Positions 13,892 to 23,409 of a stretch of DNA of 64,000 nucleotides are shown here, in pieces (within the stretch, counting starts at the first letter, position 1; the number at the start of each line of letters is the position of its first letter). Below the pieces are notes generated by a model, which had not been told where the DNA came from, made no database searches, and saw only the letters and a program-made list of their open reading frames with translations. Source of the stretch: Campylobacter lari subsp. lari. Its GTDB lineage: Bacteria > Campylobacterota > Campylobacteria > Campylobacterales > Campylobacteraceae. The position numbers were made by a program, and so were the translations under genes. The stretch lies in the NCBI RefSeq assembly GCF_013372185.1, contig NZ_CP053830.1, positions 1-64,000 on the forward strand, read 5' to 3'.

Positions 13892-14470
13892 ATGTTAAAA
13901 AAAATTTTATTATTAGTAGTATTTTTTAATTTTACTTTCGCTTTTGATACCAAAATTTTTATAGGTGATACTTATATACCTGAAGATTTTTATAAGTATG
14001 ATAAAGACTTTAAAACTGCGGCTAGAAAGTACAATATACCTACAGCTTTACTCAAAGCCATAGCTTTAACAGAAAATGCAGCTTATAAGCATAATATCAC
14101 CAGTAAAAATAAAAATCAAACAAGAGATTATGGTTTAATGCAAATTAATAGCATTCATTTAAAACGCTATGGAATTAGTGAGAGTGCGATTGTAAAATCT
14201 AGTGTAAATATTGACATAGCAGCAAGATTGCTTCATGAAATTATACAAAAACATGGTTTTAGTTGGAGTGCTATTGGAAGGTATCATTCAGCAAATGATA
14301 AATATAAAAATATTTGGCTTGATAAAGTGATGAAAAATTTAGTTGCTATAGTTTTAAAAGATAGCAAAGATCTTTTTATAATGGAAAAATTCAGAGCTTT
14401 TAAACTTGCTTCTCTTTTAATAAATGTGGATAAAAAACAATATAGAATTTTATTGGCAAGTAATAATTAA
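13892..14470 (+). CDS. Secreted lytic transglycosylase (SLT domain, IagB/VirB1-like)
   Basis: A 192-residue protein with a signal peptide (MLKKILLLVVFFNFTFAF, cleavage near 17-18). A compact goose-lysozyme-type fold follows: the catalytic glutamate is Glu61 in ALTENAAY, followed by YGLMQIN (80-86) and the AARLLHEII and SAIGRYHS segments. It should cleave peptidoglycan in the periplasm. Small enzymes of this class often open the wall for export machines, but no secretion genes are next to it. It stands alone after recJ, with its own RBS (AAAGGAGTAAA), and converges on prfA. Confidence 0.82.
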   Translation: MLKKILLLVVFFNFTFAFDTKIFIGDTYIPEDFYKYDKDFKTAARKYNIPTALLKAIALTENAAYKHNITSKNKNQTRDYGLMQINSIHLKRYGISESAIVKSSVNIDIAARLLHEIIQKHGFSWSAIGRYHSANDKYKNIWLDKVMKNLVAIVLKDSKDLFIMEKFRAFKLASLLINVDKKQYRILLASNN

Positions 14471-14500
14471 AACAAGAAATTATAAATTTTCTTGTTTTAA
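14467..14500. terminator. Bidirectional terminator between the transglycosylase gene and prfA
   Basis: A perfect 11-bp stem, AAAACAAGAAA (14469-14479) with TTTCTTGTTTT (14488-14498), extended by two more A-T pairs outward, with an 8-base loop. It overlaps both stop codons of the convergent pair. Confidence 0.75.
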
Positions 14501-15547
14501 AGCTTCTGCTTGGTAATAAGCGATCAATGGTTCTACTATCTCATCAAATAAACCACCTTCTAAAATCGCATCAAGTCTATATAGAGTAAGATTTATTCTA
14601 TGATCGCTAATTCTATTTTGAGGAAAATTATAAGTGCGTATGCGCTCGCTTCTATCGCCACTTCCAACTTGAGATTTTCTTGCCTCGCTTTCTTTAGCTA
14701 AGCGTTCTTGCTCTTGCATTTCAAAAAGTCTTGCTTTTAAGACTTTCATAGCGCTTTCCTTGTTTTTATGCTGACTTTTACCATCTTGATTTACTACAAC
14801 TATACCTGTTGGAATATGGGTAATTCTTACAGCACTATCTGTAGTATTTACACTTTGTCCGCCATGACCACTACTGCGCATTACATCAATTTTTAAATCA
14901 TTTGGGTTAATTTGAATTTCAACATCATCAACTTCTGGCATAATAGCTACTGTGATGGCTGAGGTATGAACTCTACCTTGAGATTCTGTTTCAGGAACCC
15001 TTTGAACTCTATGCGTGCCACCTTCGTATTTTAATCTTGAATATGCCCCATTTCCTTTGATAAGAATGATGATTTCTTTAAAACCACCAACACTACCCTC
15101 GCTAGAACTTACAATTTCATATTTATAATCACGATTTTCAGCATAGCGTATATAAGCTTTTACTAAATCTCCAACAAATAAAGAAGCCTCATCTCCACCA
15201 GTTCCTGCGCGAATTTCTAAAAATATATTTTTATCATCGTTTGGATCTTTAGGCAATAAAAGAATTTTTAATTCTTCTTCTAAATTTGGTTTAAGAAGTT
15301 CTAAATTTTTTAATTCTTCTTTGGCTAATTCACCGAGTTCTGGGTCAGATAAGAGGAGTTTATTTTCCTCTATATCATCTAAAGTTTTAAGATATTCTTT
15401 TGCTTTTTCTACTATGGGTTCTAAATTTTTTTGCTCTTTTGATAGAGCAGTCATTTTAGAAATATCATTAGAAATATTAACATCACTTAAAAGAGTATTT
15501 AACTCATCAAAGCGTGTTAAAAAAGGTTTGAGTTTATCAGCTAGCAT
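14480..15547 (-). CDS. prfA: Peptide chain release factor 1
   Basis: RF1 terminates translation at UAA and UAG. The 355-residue protein has the codon-reading tripeptide PET (185-187 in RVPETESQG) and the catalytic GGQ (229-231 in [17 protein letters not shown]). It lies three bases behind rpsT on the same strand, an arrangement shared with C. jejuni, and is probably expressed from the rpsT promoter. Confidence 0.97.
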   Translation of the reverse strand: MLADKLKPFLTRFDELNTLLSDVNISNDISKMTALSKEQKNLEPIVEKAKEYLKTLDDIEENKLLLSDPELGELAKEELKNLELLKPNLEEELKILLLPKDPNDDKNIFLEIRAGTGGDEASLFVGDLVKAYIRYAENRDYKYEIVSSSEGSVGGFKEIIILIKGNGAYSRLKYEGGTHRVQRVPETESQGRVHTSAITVAIMPEVDDVEIQINPNDLKIDVMRSSGHGGQSVNTTDSAVRITHIPTGIVVVNQDGKSQHKNKESAMKVLKARLFEMQEQERLAKESEARKSQVGSGDRSERIRTYNFPQNRISDHRINLTLYRLDAILEGGLFDEIVEPLIAYYQAEALKQENL

Positions 15548-15550
15548 TAA

Positions 15551-15814
15551 TTAAGCTATTTTATTTACCAATAATGCTAATCTACTCACACGGCGTGACG
15601 CAGTTTGTTTTTTCAAAAATCCACGGCTTACCATAGCATGAATACTTTTATTAGCTATTTTTAATGCATTTGCCGCTGCTTCTTTGTCATTATTTGCCGC
15701 TGCTTCGCGAACTGCTTTTGTTATATTTTTTAATCTTGTTCTATAAAATCTATTTCTTTCAGTTCTTTTTATAGTTTGTCTTGCTCTTTTTTCAGCAGAT
15801 TTATGGTTTGCCAT
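15551..15814 (-). CDS. rpsT: 30S ribosomal protein S20
   Basis: S20 is a basic 87-residue primary 16S rRNA-binding protein. The start [13 protein letters not shown] and the C-terminal [20 protein letters not shown] are typical. It has a good RBS (AAAGGAAAATT) and is the first gene of the rpsT-prfA unit. Confidence 0.97.
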   Translation of the reverse strand: MANHKSAEKRARQTIKRTERNRFYRTRLKNITKAVREAAANNDKEAAANALKIANKSIHAMVSRGFLKKQTASRRVSRLALLVNKIA

Positions 15815-15898
15815 AATTTTCCTTTATTTATATAAATTAAATTGCTAATTATACAAGATTAAAATTAAAATTTAATTAATTTAAGTAATTTTAAAGTA

Positions 15899-16039
15899 TC
15901 AATTAATCATATTCATGACTTTTACTATACAAGATTTTTGATCTTGGCATTGATTTTCTAATTTTTCTGCAAGAGTTTCTTCATGTGTTATCGCAATAAA
16001 AACCATAATTACACTAAAAAGAGTAGTTAGAATTTTCAT
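15899..16039 (-). CDS. Small secreted peptide, 46 residues, two cysteines
   Basis: An open frame with ATG at 16039 and TGA at 15899. The RBS AAGGAAAAATTG is well placed. The protein begins with Lys2 and a hydrophobic run (residues 3-17, including LFSVIMVFIAI), as in a signal peptide or membrane anchor. A polar tail with Cys31 and Cys37 in CQDQKSC follows and could form a small disulfide loop. It fills an otherwise empty 288-base gap between rpsT and rluB. I recognise no family. Cleavage could occur near Ala16 or Ala24. Similar tiny CxxxxxC secreted proteins are common in Campylobacter, but a role is unknown. Confidence 0.6.
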   Translation of the reverse strand: MKILTTLFSVIMVFIAITHEETLAEKLENQCQDQKSCIVKVMNMIN

Positions 16040-16102
16040 CAATTTTTCCTTTTTTAAATATTTTGAAAAATTATAAAAATTCTTTGTGGAAATAATGTGA
16101 AT

Positions 16103-16864
16103 TTAATATTTTATATTATTTGTCTTTAAAAAATCGCGTAGTTTTTCGTACTCGCCATTTTCCAAATAACGATATTTGCCAGCTTTTAACATACCAAGAT
16201 CTAATGCTCCAAAAGCTACTCTTTTAAGATCCATCACTTCTAAATCAAAATGCCCAAAAAAGCGTCTTAGTTCTCTATTTTTACCTTCATTAATGATTAC
16301 TTTTAGCTTCGTATAGCCTCCGCTTGAGCCAAAAATTTCAAAGCCTAAAAATGGGGCAAAACTCATTGAGGTTATTTTGGTTTTAGTGTGAGCTCCTTTT
16401 TTTTCATTTTGAATTTCTAAGCCATTTTGCATAGCCTCGATGACATTTTTATCTATATTACCTTTTACTTTCAAGTAATATTCTCTTTCTAAATCACTAT
16501 GCGTCAACGCATCTGCAATCACAGGAGAATCGGTTAATAAAAGCAAACCTTCACTTGCAAAGTCAAGCCTACCAACGCTAAGCCATGTGCTAAATTGTTT
16601 TGGCAGGGTATGATAAATGGTTTTTCTACCTCTATCATCTTTTTTACTAACTATTTCACCTTTTTGTTTGTGATAAATGATGACTGAAAATTGTGTTTTT
16701 TTATGGAGTTTTTTACCATTGATAAAAACTTTATCTTCAGCATTTACACTATCATTTAGCAAGGCTGTTTTTTTATTGATTTTTACTAAGCCTTGCTTGA
16801 TTAGCTCATCAGCCTCACGGCGAGAATATTTGCTATTGTGTGAGATGAATTTATTAATTCTCAT
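16103..16864 (-). CDS. rluB: 23S rRNA pseudouridine synthase, RluB/RsuA family
   Basis: A 253-residue enzyme that converts a uridine in rRNA to pseudouridine. An S4 RNA-binding domain occupies residues 1-48 (MRINKFISHNSKYSRREADE). The catalytic aspartate is Asp101 in GRLDFASEGLLLLT, and the RsuA/RluB-type segment NRELRRFFGHFDLEV is present. The exact target nucleotide is inferred from family membership only. It follows the RNase J gene by 9 bases on the same strand. Confidence 0.88.
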   Translation of the reverse strand: MRINKFISHNSKYSRREADELIKQGLVKINKKTALLNDSVNAEDKVFINGKKLHKKTQFSVIIYHKQKGEIVSKKDDRGRKTIYHTLPKQFSTWLSVGRLDFASEGLLLLTDSPVIADALTHSDLEREYYLKVKGNIDKNVIEAMQNGLEIQNEKKGAHTKTKITSMSFAPFLGFEIFGSSGGYTKLKVIINEGKNRELRRFFGHFDLEVMDLKRVAFGALDLGMLKAGKYRYLENGEYEKLRDFLKTNNIKY

Positions 16865-16873
16865 AATTTTTCT

Positions 16874-18832
16874 TTACATCACAAAAATAGTTGGTACTAT
16901 GGTTGGATATTTTTTGATTTTTCTAAAAATATGCTTTCTTAGTACTTGTCTAATTTGAGCTTCTAAAACTTTTGGATTATCTAAAATTTCATCTTTTACA
17001 TTTGGGAAAAATTGACTTAAAACATCACTCATTTCTTTTGAGAATGCTCCATCTTGTTTATCAGCTACCAAGCCATAGCTAAATACTCTTGGTTTATTAA
17101 TCAGTGTTTTACTTGCTTTATCAAGCTGAGCAATGATGACAACTATACCGCTATCTGCTAGTTTTTGTCTATCAATTACTACATCATCTGCGATTTGTTT
17201 GTTGATTTGATTATCTACAAAGACCTTTCCTGTTTTAACTGTTTTTACGCGTTTGATGTATTTTTGGCAAAGCTCTACTTGATCTCCATCACTCATTAAG
17301 TAGATATTTCTTTCAGGTATACCACATTTTAGAGCAGTTTCCTTGTGTTTATTGATATGATTATACTCTCCATGCACTGGCAAGAAAAATTTAGGTTTTA
17401 TTAAAGTTAGCATGAGTTTTTGCTCTTCTATACTAGCATGTCCGCTTACATGAATTTCGCTAAATTCTTGATAGGCTACTTTAGCCCCTGCTTTTAAAAG
17501 AAAATCAAGCACAGCAGAAACATTTGCTTCATTTCCAGGTATAGCTTTAGCTGAAATGATAACTTGATCACTAGGTTTAATTTTGATAAATTTATGCTCA
17601 TCTGTAGCCATTCTATATAAAGCACTCATAGTCTCACCTTGACTTCCTGTAGTGACAATTAGTACTTCGTTGTCTTTATATTTGCTAACCTCATCTGCAT
17701 CAATGAAAATTTTTCTATCAAGTTTGATGTAACCAAGTTCCATGGTAGTATAAAGATTTCTTTCCATAGAGCGTCCTATAACACACACTTTTCTGCCATA
17801 TTTTAAACCATAGCTAATAGCTTGATATACACGGTGGATATTAGAGCTAAAGGTGCTCATAATCACCCTGCCTTTAGTTTTGGCAAAAATTTGATCAAAA
17901 GTAGGCCCTACGGAGCTTTCACTTTTTGTATAACCTTCTTTATATGAGTTTGTACTATCACTTAAAAGACAAAGTACGCCTTCTTCTCCATATTGAGCTA
18001 AACGATTTAAATCCGTTGGATAACCATCAATTGGGGTTTGATCTATTTTAAAATCACCAGTATGTATGATGGTTCCTGCTTTAGTTTTAATAGCTAAAGC
18101 ACAAGCATCGATGATAGAGTGGGTTATGTGAATCCATTCTAAATTAAAATCACCTATTTCATAAATTTGTCTTTTTGTTATAGGTCTAAACCATTTTCTT
18201 TCAGCTTTTAATCCATGTTCTTCAAATTTATTTGAAATCATACCTAGTGCTAAAGGTGTTGCGTAGATAGGAAATTGAAATTCTTTGAAAAAATACGGCA
18301 CAGCACCAATGTGATCTTCATGAGCATGAGTGATGATGATGGCGCGAATTTTGTTTTTAATCTTTCTTACATAGTCAAAATCAGGTATGATAATATCTAC
18401 TCCATGCATGCTTCCATCTGGAAAACTCATGCCTATATCAACGATAATCGCATCGTTGTTGGTTTCAAAAACAGTGATATTTCCACCGATTTCTCCAAGC
18501 CCACCCAAAGGCGTAATACGAATTTTATGTTCGCTTGAGTTGTTGTGTTTTAAAGGGTGGAGTCTTAGTTCGTGCATGATTTTATTAGCTTCTATACTTT
18601 TGGCAAGTTCTATTTGCCATTCTTCATTACCGCTTAATTTAGATGGTAAATTTCTATTTTTTTTCTTTTTCTTTTTTTCTTCGCTAGCTCCAGTTTGAGT
18701 ATTTTCTATTTTTGTTTCATTTTTAATTTCACTATTTTGCTCTTGATTTTGTGAATCTTTTTTTCTTTTGTTTTTAAATTTATTAAATCTTTTAGTTTTA
18801 TTTTGTTCTTGAGTTTTGTTTTCTTCGCTCAT
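16874..18832 (-). CDS. rnj: Ribonuclease J (metallo-beta-lactamase, beta-CASP)
   Basis: RNase J is the main 5'-3' exo/endoribonuclease of epsilonproteobacteria. The 652-residue protein has the zinc motif HAHEDH (169-174), LGGLGEIGGN, HTGDFKID and the C-terminal GHASIEE and VHGEY motifs. A roughly 70-residue lysine- and glutamine-rich extension, including a run of six lysines, precedes the catalytic core. I chose the ATG at 18832: the ATG at 18838 directly abuts the AAAGG ribosome-binding site and is too close to use. The start region overlaps ksgA by 35 bases. Confidence 0.93.
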   Translation of the reverse strand: MSEENKTQEQNKTKRFNKFKNKRKKDSQNQEQNSEIKNETKIENTQTGASEEKKKKKKNRNLPSKLSGNEEWQIELAKSIEANKIMHELRLHPLKHNNSSEHKIRITPLGGLGEIGGNITVFETNNDAIIVDIGMSFPDGSMHGVDIIIPDFDYVRKIKNKIRAIIITHAHEDHIGAVPYFFKEFQFPIYATPLALGMISNKFEEHGLKAERKWFRPITKRQIYEIGDFNLEWIHITHSIIDACALAIKTKAGTIIHTGDFKIDQTPIDGYPTDLNRLAQYGEEGVLCLLSDSTNSYKEGYTKSESSVGPTFDQIFAKTKGRVIMSTFSSNIHRVYQAISYGLKYGRKVCVIGRSMERNLYTTMELGYIKLDRKIFIDADEVSKYKDNEVLIVTTGSQGETMSALYRMATDEHKFIKIKPSDQVIISAKAIPGNEANVSAVLDFLLKAGAKVAYQEFSEIHVSGHASIEEQKLMLTLIKPKFFLPVHGEYNHINKHKETALKCGIPERNIYLMSDGDQVELCQKYIKRVKTVKTGKVFVDNQINKQIADDVVIDRQKLADSGIVVIIAQLDKASKTLINKPRVFSYGLVADKQDGAFSKEMSDVLSQFFPNVKDEILDNPKVLEAQIRQVLRKHIFRKIKKYPTIVPTIFVM

Positions 18833-19619
18833 AGTCATCCTTTAAATAGTCATAAATTTTAAGGTATGAATCAACGCTAATTTCATGAGCTCTTGAGGTA
18901 GAAGAGATATCTAGTGCTTCAAATGCTTTTAAAATTTTTTCTTTTTTATTTTTAAAATTAGATAAGAGTTGTTTTCTAGGATTTTGAAAACAAGCTCTAA
19001 GAAATTCTTTAAAAGCTTCTATATTTTCGCATTTTTGCTGATAATGAGTAGTTTTTATTAACTTCATTACAGCTGAAGTAACTTTTGGTGGAGGATTAAA
19101 GCTTTGTGGTCGTATATCAAAAAGCATCTGTCTTTGGCATATCAATGCACAAAGCACCCCTAAAGCCGAAAAATTACTTTCTTTTTCATTTGCACAAAAT
19201 TTCTGTGCCACTTCTTTTTGCACCATTACTATAAGCCCAAGACAATTTTGATCTTCTAAGGCTTTTAAAATCAAATTTGTAGCAATATAATATGGTAAAT
19301 TTGCTACCAAAAAGTACTCTTTATCGCTTAAACTTCCTTGATCAAAAGCATCGCCTGCATTTTGATGGATAAGCTCAAAATTTCCACCTTCAATCTCATT
19401 TTGAAATTTTTTATTTAAAATAGGAATCAAATCTTTATCAATCTCATAAGCTCTAATATGAGCTTGTGGGATTTTCAAAAGTTCTTGCGTTAAATCACCT
19501 AAGCCAGGCCCAATCTCAACTATATTTTTAGTATCTTTGGGTATGGCTTGGATGATTTTATCTACCACGCTTTTATCACATAAAAAATTTTGTCCAAAAT
19601 GTTTTTTTGCTTTTATCAT
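18798..19619 (-). CDS. ksgA: 16S rRNA dimethyladenosine transferase
   Basis: KsgA/RsmA dimethylates two adjacent adenines near the 3' end of 16S rRNA during 30S maturation. The 273-residue protein shows the SAM-binding motif VEIGPGLGDLTQ (34-45) after HFGQNFLCDK, and the catalytic NLPY motif (LVANLPYYIATN). It is the first gene of the ksgA-rnj-rluB run, with coding overlap into RNase J. Confidence 0.95.
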   Translation of the reverse strand: MIKAKKHFGQNFLCDKSVVDKIIQAIPKDTKNIVEIGPGLGDLTQELLKIPQAHIRAYEIDKDLIPILNKKFQNEIEGGNFELIHQNAGDAFDQGSLSDKEYFLVANLPYYIATNLILKALEDQNCLGLIVMVQKEVAQKFCANEKESNFSALGVLCALICQRQMLFDIRPQSFNPPPKVTSAVMKLIKTTHYQQKCENIEAFKEFLRACFQNPRKQLLSNFKNKKEKILKAFEALDISSTSRAHEISVDSYLKIYDYLKDDYERRKQNSRTK

Positions 19620-19709
19620 AAATTTATTTTATCTAAAAAATATTAATTATAGCATTATTTTAAGCGCTAATTAGATAAAATTTGAATTATTTTTTATAAA
19701 GGCTAATTT

Positions 19710-20243
19710 TTGAAAAATCTTATAGTATGTGCAGGGGGAAATGAGGATTTTAAATTTGCACAAAGTATTGGTATAGGTTTGGTTAATTCTGCTTTTTCTT
19801 TAGGTAAAATTTTAAGTCAAGTAAAAGTAGATAGAGTGATTTTTATAGGTACATGTGGAATTTACCAAGAAGGAAAAATTTTAGATATTTATGAAAGTTC
19901 TAATGCAGCGAATTTAGAATACGCAGATTTATTTGATAGTTTTTATACGCCTATAGCAAATGAGATTAGATTAAATGTTTCACATGAAACTATGATTAAT
20001 TCTTCAAACTATATTTGTAAAGATGAAAATATCGCCAAAGAGTTTTTTAAAAAAGGTATGCATATAGAAAATATGGAAGCATACGCAGTGCTTTCTTGTG
20101 CAAAAATGCAAGAGATAGAAGGAGTTTGTTATTTATGTGCGACAAATTTTTGTAATGAATTGGCACATGAAGATTTTTTAAAAAATCACCAAAAGGCAAA
20201 AGAATTGTTAAAAGATTTTTTGTTAGATAAAAAACTTATATAG
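19710..20243 (+). CDS. Nucleosidase/phosphorylase-like protein (PNP/UDP phosphorylase superfamily)
   Basis: A 177-residue protein with the FIGTCG substrate-loop motif and the ENMEAYAV motif typical of MTA/SAH nucleosidases and purine nucleoside phosphorylases. It is shorter than MTA/SAH nucleosidase (about 230) and lacks part of the N-terminal half, so the substrate is uncertain. It starts with TTG at 19710, 8 bases after AAAGG, and no closer ATG fits. rlmN begins 10 bases downstream. The same pair occurs in C. jejuni. Confidence 0.7.
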   Translation: MKNLIVCAGGNEDFKFAQSIGIGLVNSAFSLGKILSQVKVDRVIFIGTCGIYQEGKILDIYESSNAANLEYADLFDSFYTPIANEIRLNVSHETMINSSNYICKDENIAKEFFKKGMHIENMEAYAVLSCAKMQEIEGVCYLCATNFCNELAHEDFLKNHQKAKELLKDFLLDKKLI

Positions 20244-20253
20244 GAAAAAAAAA

Positions 20254-21324
20254 TTGAGTGAATTAAAAAACATATTAGATTTTACTAAAGAAGAATTAGA
20301 GAATTTAGTCCAACCAAAATTTAGAGCAAAGCAAATTTTTGAATGGGTATATAAAAAATATGCAGACGATTTTTTGCAAATGTCGTCTTTGCCAAAAGAT
20401 TTTAGAGTGTACTTGCAAAAAAATTTTCATTTTTCACCTTTAAAATGTGTGAAAGATGAAAAAAGCAAAGATGGAAGCATTAAGTATCTTTTTGAGCTTT
20501 TAGATGGTAAAAAAATAGAAGCTGTTTTACTGCCTATGAAAGAAGAACTTGTAGATGAAAATGGAAAAATCATCAAACATGCAAGATATACCATTTGCGT
20601 TTCTTCTCAAGTGGGGTGTAAAAGTGGGTGTAGTTTTTGTCTTACTGCCAAAGGTGGTTTGAGTAGAAATTTAAGCGCTGGAGAAATAGTTGGACAAATT
20701 TTATGGATTAAAAAACACAATAAAATTCCATACGAAAGAAGAGTTAATATAGTTTATATGGGTATGGGTGAGCCTTTGGATAATCTTAAAAATGTTTCAA
20801 AAGCTGTCAAAATTTTAGCCGACAATGACGCTTTAGCTATAAGCCCTAGAAGACAAACTATAAGTACAAGTGGTTTGGCAAAACAGATTAAAGAGCTTGG
20901 AGAAATGAATTTAGGCGTGCTTTTGGCTATTTCGCTTCATGCTGTAAATGATGAGCTTAGAAGTGAATTAATGCCTATTAATAAAGCTTATAATATAGCA
21001 AGCATTATGGAAGCGGTGAGAAATTTTCCTATAGATCAGCGTAAAAGAGTGATGTTTGAATACCTTTTAATTGATGGAATAAATGATAAAATAGAGCATG
21101 CAAAAGAACTAGTCAAGCTTTTAAATGGCATAAAAGCTAAAGTGAATTTAATACTTTTTAATCCACACGAAGGAAGTTTATATAAAAGACCAAGTGTTGA
21201 AAATGCCATTAAATTTCAAGATTATCTAAGTGCCAAGGGTGTTACTTGTACTATAAGAGAAAGCAAAGGGCTTGATATATCAGCAGCTTGTGGGCAGCTT
21301 AAAGAAAGGCAGAGTAAACAATGA
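20254..21324 (+). CDS. rlmN: Dual-specificity RNA methyltransferase RlmN
   Basis: A radical SAM enzyme that makes 2-methyladenosine in 23S rRNA (A2503) and in some tRNAs. The 356-residue protein has the CxxxCxxC cluster motif in [14 protein letters not shown], the GMGEPLDN motif, and the C-terminal cysteine region [17 protein letters not shown]. It starts with TTG at 20254 after AGGAAAAAAAAA. The stop overlaps the ATG of the tiny membrane peptide by ATGA. Confidence 0.95.
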   Translation: MSELKNILDFTKEELENLVQPKFRAKQIFEWVYKKYADDFLQMSSLPKDFRVYLQKNFHFSPLKCVKDEKSKDGSIKYLFELLDGKKIEAVLLPMKEELVDENGKIIKHARYTICVSSQVGCKSGCSFCLTAKGGLSRNLSAGEIVGQILWIKKHNKIPYERRVNIVYMGMGEPLDNLKNVSKAVKILADNDALAISPRRQTISTSGLAKQIKELGEMNLGVLLAISLHAVNDELRSELMPINKAYNIASIMEAVRNFPIDQRKRVMFEYLLIDGINDKIEHAKELVKLLNGIKAKVNLILFNPHEGSLYKRPSVENAIKFQDYLSAKGVTCTIRESKGLDISAACGQLKERQSKQ

Positions 21325-21431
21325 CTTTTTTAGATATAGCTCAGCTTATTTTTATAAGCATAGTGGTGATCATAGGACTTGGTGGGATTGTTTATGTATT
21401 AAAAAATGAGGGGAAAAATAATGATAGATAA
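21321..21431 (+). CDS. Small single-span membrane peptide (Cj1714-like position)
   Basis: A 36-residue frame that starts in the ATGA overlap with rlmN and ends at 21431. It encodes one hydrophobic helix (about residues 7-26, [19 protein letters not shown]) and a short charged tail ending NNDR. C. jejuni carries a comparably tiny hydrophobic gene directly after rlmN, which supports it being real. Its last 11 bases overlap the next gene's start. Function unknown. Confidence 0.6.
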   Translation: MTFLDIAQLIFISIVVIIGLGGIVYVLKNEGKNNDR

Positions 21432-22431
21432 AAAACAATTATTAGAAAATGAATTATTTCAAAAAAGATATATAAAAGCAAATATTTCTTGGTATTTTTC
21501 TTATTTAAATGGCAAAAGAGGATTTGGAAGAATTTTTAAAATTCCTTATGCTGCAATGATGAAAAAATTTTATCTTAAAAAATATTTTGAAAAAAGAGTT
21601 TTAAATGATAAAATAGATATACCATATCTAGAATTAGTTTTGACTACAAAATGCACTTTAAGATGTGAATCTTGTAATAATTTGATGCAATATTTTTCTC
21701 CATCAAACCAATACACTTGCACTTTTGAAGGGCTTAAAAATTCTTTAGATCTTTTATTATCAAAAATAGATAGCATAGGAAGAGTTAGGATTATCGGTGG
21801 AGAGCCTTTGCTTTTTAAAGATTTACCAAAACTCATAGATTATTTAGAAGAGCAGAAAAAAATTCTAACTTTTGATATATTGACCAATGCAACCATAGAT
21901 TTTAAAGATGAATTAATCCAAAGATTTAAATCATCAAAAAAAGCTAGAAAAATAAGTATATCTGATTATACAAAATCGCCAAATTTAAAAGTTCCATTAA
22001 AGCAAGAAAGCATATTAAAAAAATTAAAAGAAAACAATATAGCATTTTCATACAACACCACAGATCATTGGTATGATATAGATAAAATTTATAAGCGCGG
22101 AAGAAGTAAAGAAGAGATCATTAAAAACTATTATAATTGTCAAATGCCATGTGTAAGTTTGATGACTTCTGAAGGTCTAAATGATAAAACTTTGGCTCCA
22201 AATGGCGCTGTATTTGTGTGTCCTATATCATCTTCTTTATCTCGTTTGAAAAGCCTTGAAGAATTTAATGGAGATTTTATAAACTTAGATGATAATAGAG
22301 AAAGAATTTTAGAATTTTATACTCAAGATTTTTATAAATCTTGTGATTATTGTAGAGATTATAGTAAGGCTATTAAAAAAATTCCAATAGCAATTCAAAC
22401 TGATAAAGTTTTAAAATTAGAAAAAGATTAA
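21421..22431 (+). CDS. Radical SAM protein with SPASM-like C-terminal cysteines
   Basis: A 336-residue protein. The radical SAM cluster motif is CTLRCESC (Cys78, Cys82, Cys85), followed by GGEP at 126-129. Further cysteines at 240, 244, 267, 308 and 311 (NCQMPC, VCP, CDYC) look like an auxiliary iron-sulfur site of the SPASM/Twitch type. Such enzymes modify peptides, proteins or sugars. The substrate here is not evident. The ATG at 21421 follows GAGGGGAAAAATA; the in-frame ATG at 21406 lies on top of that RBS. It converges on the pseudouridine synthase with a 4-base overlap. Confidence 0.78.
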   Translation: MIDKKQLLENELFQKRYIKANISWYFSYLNGKRGFGRIFKIPYAAMMKKFYLKKYFEKRVLNDKIDIPYLELVLTTKCTLRCESCNNLMQYFSPSNQYTCTFEGLKNSLDLLLSKIDSIGRVRIIGGEPLLFKDLPKLIDYLEEQKKILTFDILTNATIDFKDELIQRFKSSKKARKISISDYTKSPNLKVPLKQESILKKLKENNIAFSYNTTDHWYDIDKIYKRGRSKEEIIKNYYNCQMPCVSLMTSEGLNDKTLAPNGAVFVCPISSSLSRLKSLEEFNGDFINLDDNRERILEFYTQDFYKSCDYCRDYSKAIKKIPIAIQTDKVLKLEKD

Positions 22432-23330
22432 GGTAGATTTTTTAAAAATTCACCTTTTACATCTTTTTGAGATTGTATCAAAAATTTTTGATTTTTATAT
22501 ATAAATTCTAAGCTAAAAGAGTGTAAAAGCAGTCTTTTAGCCCCTGTGATGTGAGCTCTTTTGATATCACTCATTTTTCCATCTAATATTTGCTCTATTT
22601 GTGTTTTTTCTAAACCATATAAAGGTTCACCTAAAATTTTATGTTTCACATGAAACAAATGTAGTCTTATTTGATGTTGTCTGCCTGTTAGAGGTTTAGC
22701 TAAAATTAAACTGACATCTAAATTTTCAAAATATTCTAAAGTGTAAAATTGAGTTAAAGCTTCTTTGCCATTTTCACAAATATGCATCCTAGTTTTGACT
22801 GCATCATAGTCTTTAGCTAAATCCATACTTTTATCTACTATAAATTCTTCTTTGGTTTTTCCCTTTACTAGAGCAAGATAGCTTTTTTGCACTAATCTTT
22901 TTTCAAACATGGTTTTTAATTCAATTTGTGCATTTTTGTGTTTTGCTATGAGTAAAAGCCCACTCGTTTCTTTATCTAGTCTATGAGCCACGCAAGCATT
23001 TTGTCCCCATAAATGCCAAATTTCATCACAAAGACTATAAGTACAATTGCGTCCATTAGGATGAGTTAGCACTCCACTTGGCTTTTCTACGATGGCAAAA
23101 TCTTCATTTTCAAAAACTATTTCCAATCCTTTAGGGTTATTTTCATATACGATTAATTCCACTAAGCCATCTAAAAATTTGTTTTTTTCTTCTACTAAAT
23201 TTCCATTGCAAAATAGTCTTTTTTTATCAATGAGTTTTTGTGCCTCACGCATAGAAATTTTTAACTCATCCATAAGTAGTCTAAATGCCTTTTTTCCATT
23301 ATTTGCTAGTTTCTTTTTTATATATGCCAT
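22428..23330 (-). CDS. RluA-family pseudouridine synthase
   Basis: A 300-residue enzyme with an S4-like N-terminus (MREAQKLIDKKRLFCNG) and the RluA catalytic motif HRLDKETSG (His116, Asp119), followed by GRQHQIRLH. It should make pseudouridine in rRNA or tRNA. It corresponds by position to the C. jejuni gene next to purB. The specific RNA site cannot be told from sequence. It is divergent from purB across 79 bases. Confidence 0.88.
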   Translation of the reverse strand: MAYIKKKLANNGKKAFRLLMDELKISMREAQKLIDKKRLFCNGNLVEEKNKFLDGLVELIVYENNPKGLEIVFENEDFAIVEKPSGVLTHPNGRNCTYSLCDEIWHLWGQNACVAHRLDKETSGLLLIAKHKNAQIELKTMFEKRLVQKSYLALVKGKTKEEFIVDKSMDLAKDYDAVKTRMHICENGKEALTQFYTLEYFENLDVSLILAKPLTGRQHQIRLHLFHVKHKILGEPLYGLEKTQIEQILDGKMSDIKRAHITGAKRLLLHSFSLEFIYKNQKFLIQSQKDVKGEFLKNLP

Positions 23331-23409
23331 TTAATAACTTTCTTAGGTAATTTATAATAAAATTCAAACTATTTTTTTCATAAAAATTATATAAAAAAAG
23401 GTCTTGAAA

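Noticed and set aside
18659-18680. A-rich tract in the RNase J tail as a phase-variation switch
   Set aside because: The run is broken by G residues, so it is not a simple homopolymer; no G/C tract of 7 or more was seen anywhere, unlike typical Campylobacter contingency loci.
18387-18698. Frames opposite RNase J on the plus strand
   Set aside because: They end in poly-Phe runs produced by the lysine tract of RNase J; no independent support.
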